Shown piece by piece: positions 63,582 through 64,000 of a DNA stretch of 64,000 nt (position 1 is the first letter of the stretch; every line of letters begins with the position of its first letter). The stretch lies in NCBI GenBank assembly GCA_942492815.1, contig OW818658.1, positions 5,270,001-5,334,000 of the forward strand, given 5' to 3'. The position numbers were made by a program, and so were the translations under genes. The notes under the pieces were generated by a model. The model was not told the DNA's origin and searched no databases. It saw only the letters and a program-made list of their open reading frames with translations. This DNA is from JAEUWI01 sp942492815. GTDB lineage: Bacteria; Hydrogenedentota; Hydrogenedentia; Hydrogenedentales; JAEUWI01.

Positions 63582-64000
63582 ATGAATACGAAGTATAAAA
63601 TTCGATCCAGTCTTGTTGTTGTTTTGGCGCTCCAGGTAGCCTCGACGCATGTCGTCGGCGAACAGAATGGCAGCGCGGCAATTCCAGAATCCCAAATAGG
63701 GCACGAACGGGAGAGCAAAATGGAGGGGCAAGAAGATGGTCTGCTCTACACCGGAGTCCATCACGAAGAACTATTCAAACGAATAGGGTTTTTATATGAT
63801 GAGAGAGTCATCGGAGAGCGTGGAGTAGGGTATATCATGCATAAACCACCAAAAGAAATCTACGATATCAGTATTGGCGTTTATCACACGGTAGAAAATG
63901 CACGCTTAAGCTTCAGTAAAGCGGCCTCGCACCTGTCACTACGCCCACAGACAGAAGAGAACACAATTGGGTCAGAGTTTGTAATGACAGGAATTGGCAG
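63582..64000 (+). CDS. Secreted protein of unknown function, N-terminal part (runs off right edge)
   Basis: The frame from the ATG at 63582 stays open to the window end (139 codons). It starts with a signal peptide (about 1-27: KIRSSLVVVLALQVASTHVVG). The mature part so far is polar with no recognisable domain. Base composition is clearly more AT-rich than the rest of the window, which, with the adjoining repeat copy B, suggests an acquired or unstable segment. The C-terminus is not seen. Confidence 0.65.
   Translation, partial: MNTKYKIRSSLVVVLALQVASTHVVGEQNGSAAIPESQIGHERESKMEGQEDGLLYTGVHHEELFKRIGFLYDERVIGERGVGYIMHKPPKEIYDISIGVYHTVENARLSFSKAASHLSLRPQTEENTIGSEFVMTGIG

Noticed and set aside
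1..64000. CRISPR arrays, rRNA, tRNA, prophage or intact transposase genes
   Set aside because: None seen; the only regularly spaced direct repeats are the 7-bp and 9-bp arrays at 54.5 kb, which have no spacers.

Overview
The window is GC-rich, gene-dense DNA from a Gram-negative bacterium. Outer-membrane biogenesis genes (lptF, lptG, an MltD-like lytic transglycosylase, lipoproteins) show a double membrane. Several traits suggest an uncultured free-living lineage of the Hydrogenedentota/Planctomycetes/Lentisphaerae type: large multi-PAS and propeller histidine kinases, HDOD proteins, secreted GH29 and GH127 glycosidases, a PEP-CTERM-like surface protein, and many short hairpin-rich intergenic repeats. 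This placement is inference from gene style; no rRNA or universal marker is present. I saw no tRNA, rRNA, CRISPR array, prophage or intact transposase.

Layout. 0-10 kb: a truncated SbcD-type nuclease, a GT-C-like membrane protein, a secreted esterase, a phosphoesterase, a membrane protein/parvulin pair, an M23 peptidase, a nucleoside deoxyribosyltransferase and purE. 10-30 kb: signalling (HDOD plus hybrid kinase operon, propeller kinase, LytS-type hybrid kinase), a Nudix enzyme, two paralogous TPR/membrane proteins on either side of a 453-bp repeat, a GlcD-GlcF fusion oxidoreductase and a decayed arsenite permease. 27.6-32.8 kb: a divergent pair of secreted glycosidases (propeller-GH29 and GH127-LamG) for plant-type polysaccharide breakdown. 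33-40.4 kb: an accessory stretch with two toxinless antitoxin-like genes, a lipid acyltransferase/Nudix pair, an AT-richer gene pair encoding a C39-like cysteine protease-fold protein, ettA, and an XcyI-type restriction-modification pair. 40.5-52 kb: PAS-PP2C phosphatase, sodium symporter, carboxypeptidase-regulatory-like protein, ankyrin protein, MshEN-HDOD protein, PEP-CTERM protein, ComF, an orphan GspF N-domain, and arsR/arsC remnants. 52-64 kb: wecC, wecB, a lipoprotein, the LysM lytic transglycosylase, lptG/lptF, a calcium-binding protein, a DUF151 nuclease and a truncated secreted protein.

The most notable non-coding feature is a 453-bp element present twice (15172-15624 and 63101-63553) in opposite orientation and almost identical. 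Each copy holds a perfect 48-bp inverted repeat plus smaller hairpins. Recombination between the copies would invert about 47 kb. Other repeat families are a 31-bp 'GATCGGTCCGAT' hairpin family (three copies, one acting as a terminator), a nested-palindrome element at 48.1-48.4 kb, an ACACAGAT-type inverted repeat (two copies) and adjoining 7-bp and 9-bp tandem arrays at 54.5 kb.

Decay is visible in the arsenic genes. acr3 at 23.2 kb has lost internal blocks and has a frameshift; arsR at 51.5 kb has lost its helix-turn-helix; arsC is cut after its P-loop region. The best candidates for undescribed biology are the 453-bp element, the 61-aa/521-aa C39-like gene pair, and the twin TPR-membrane proteins.
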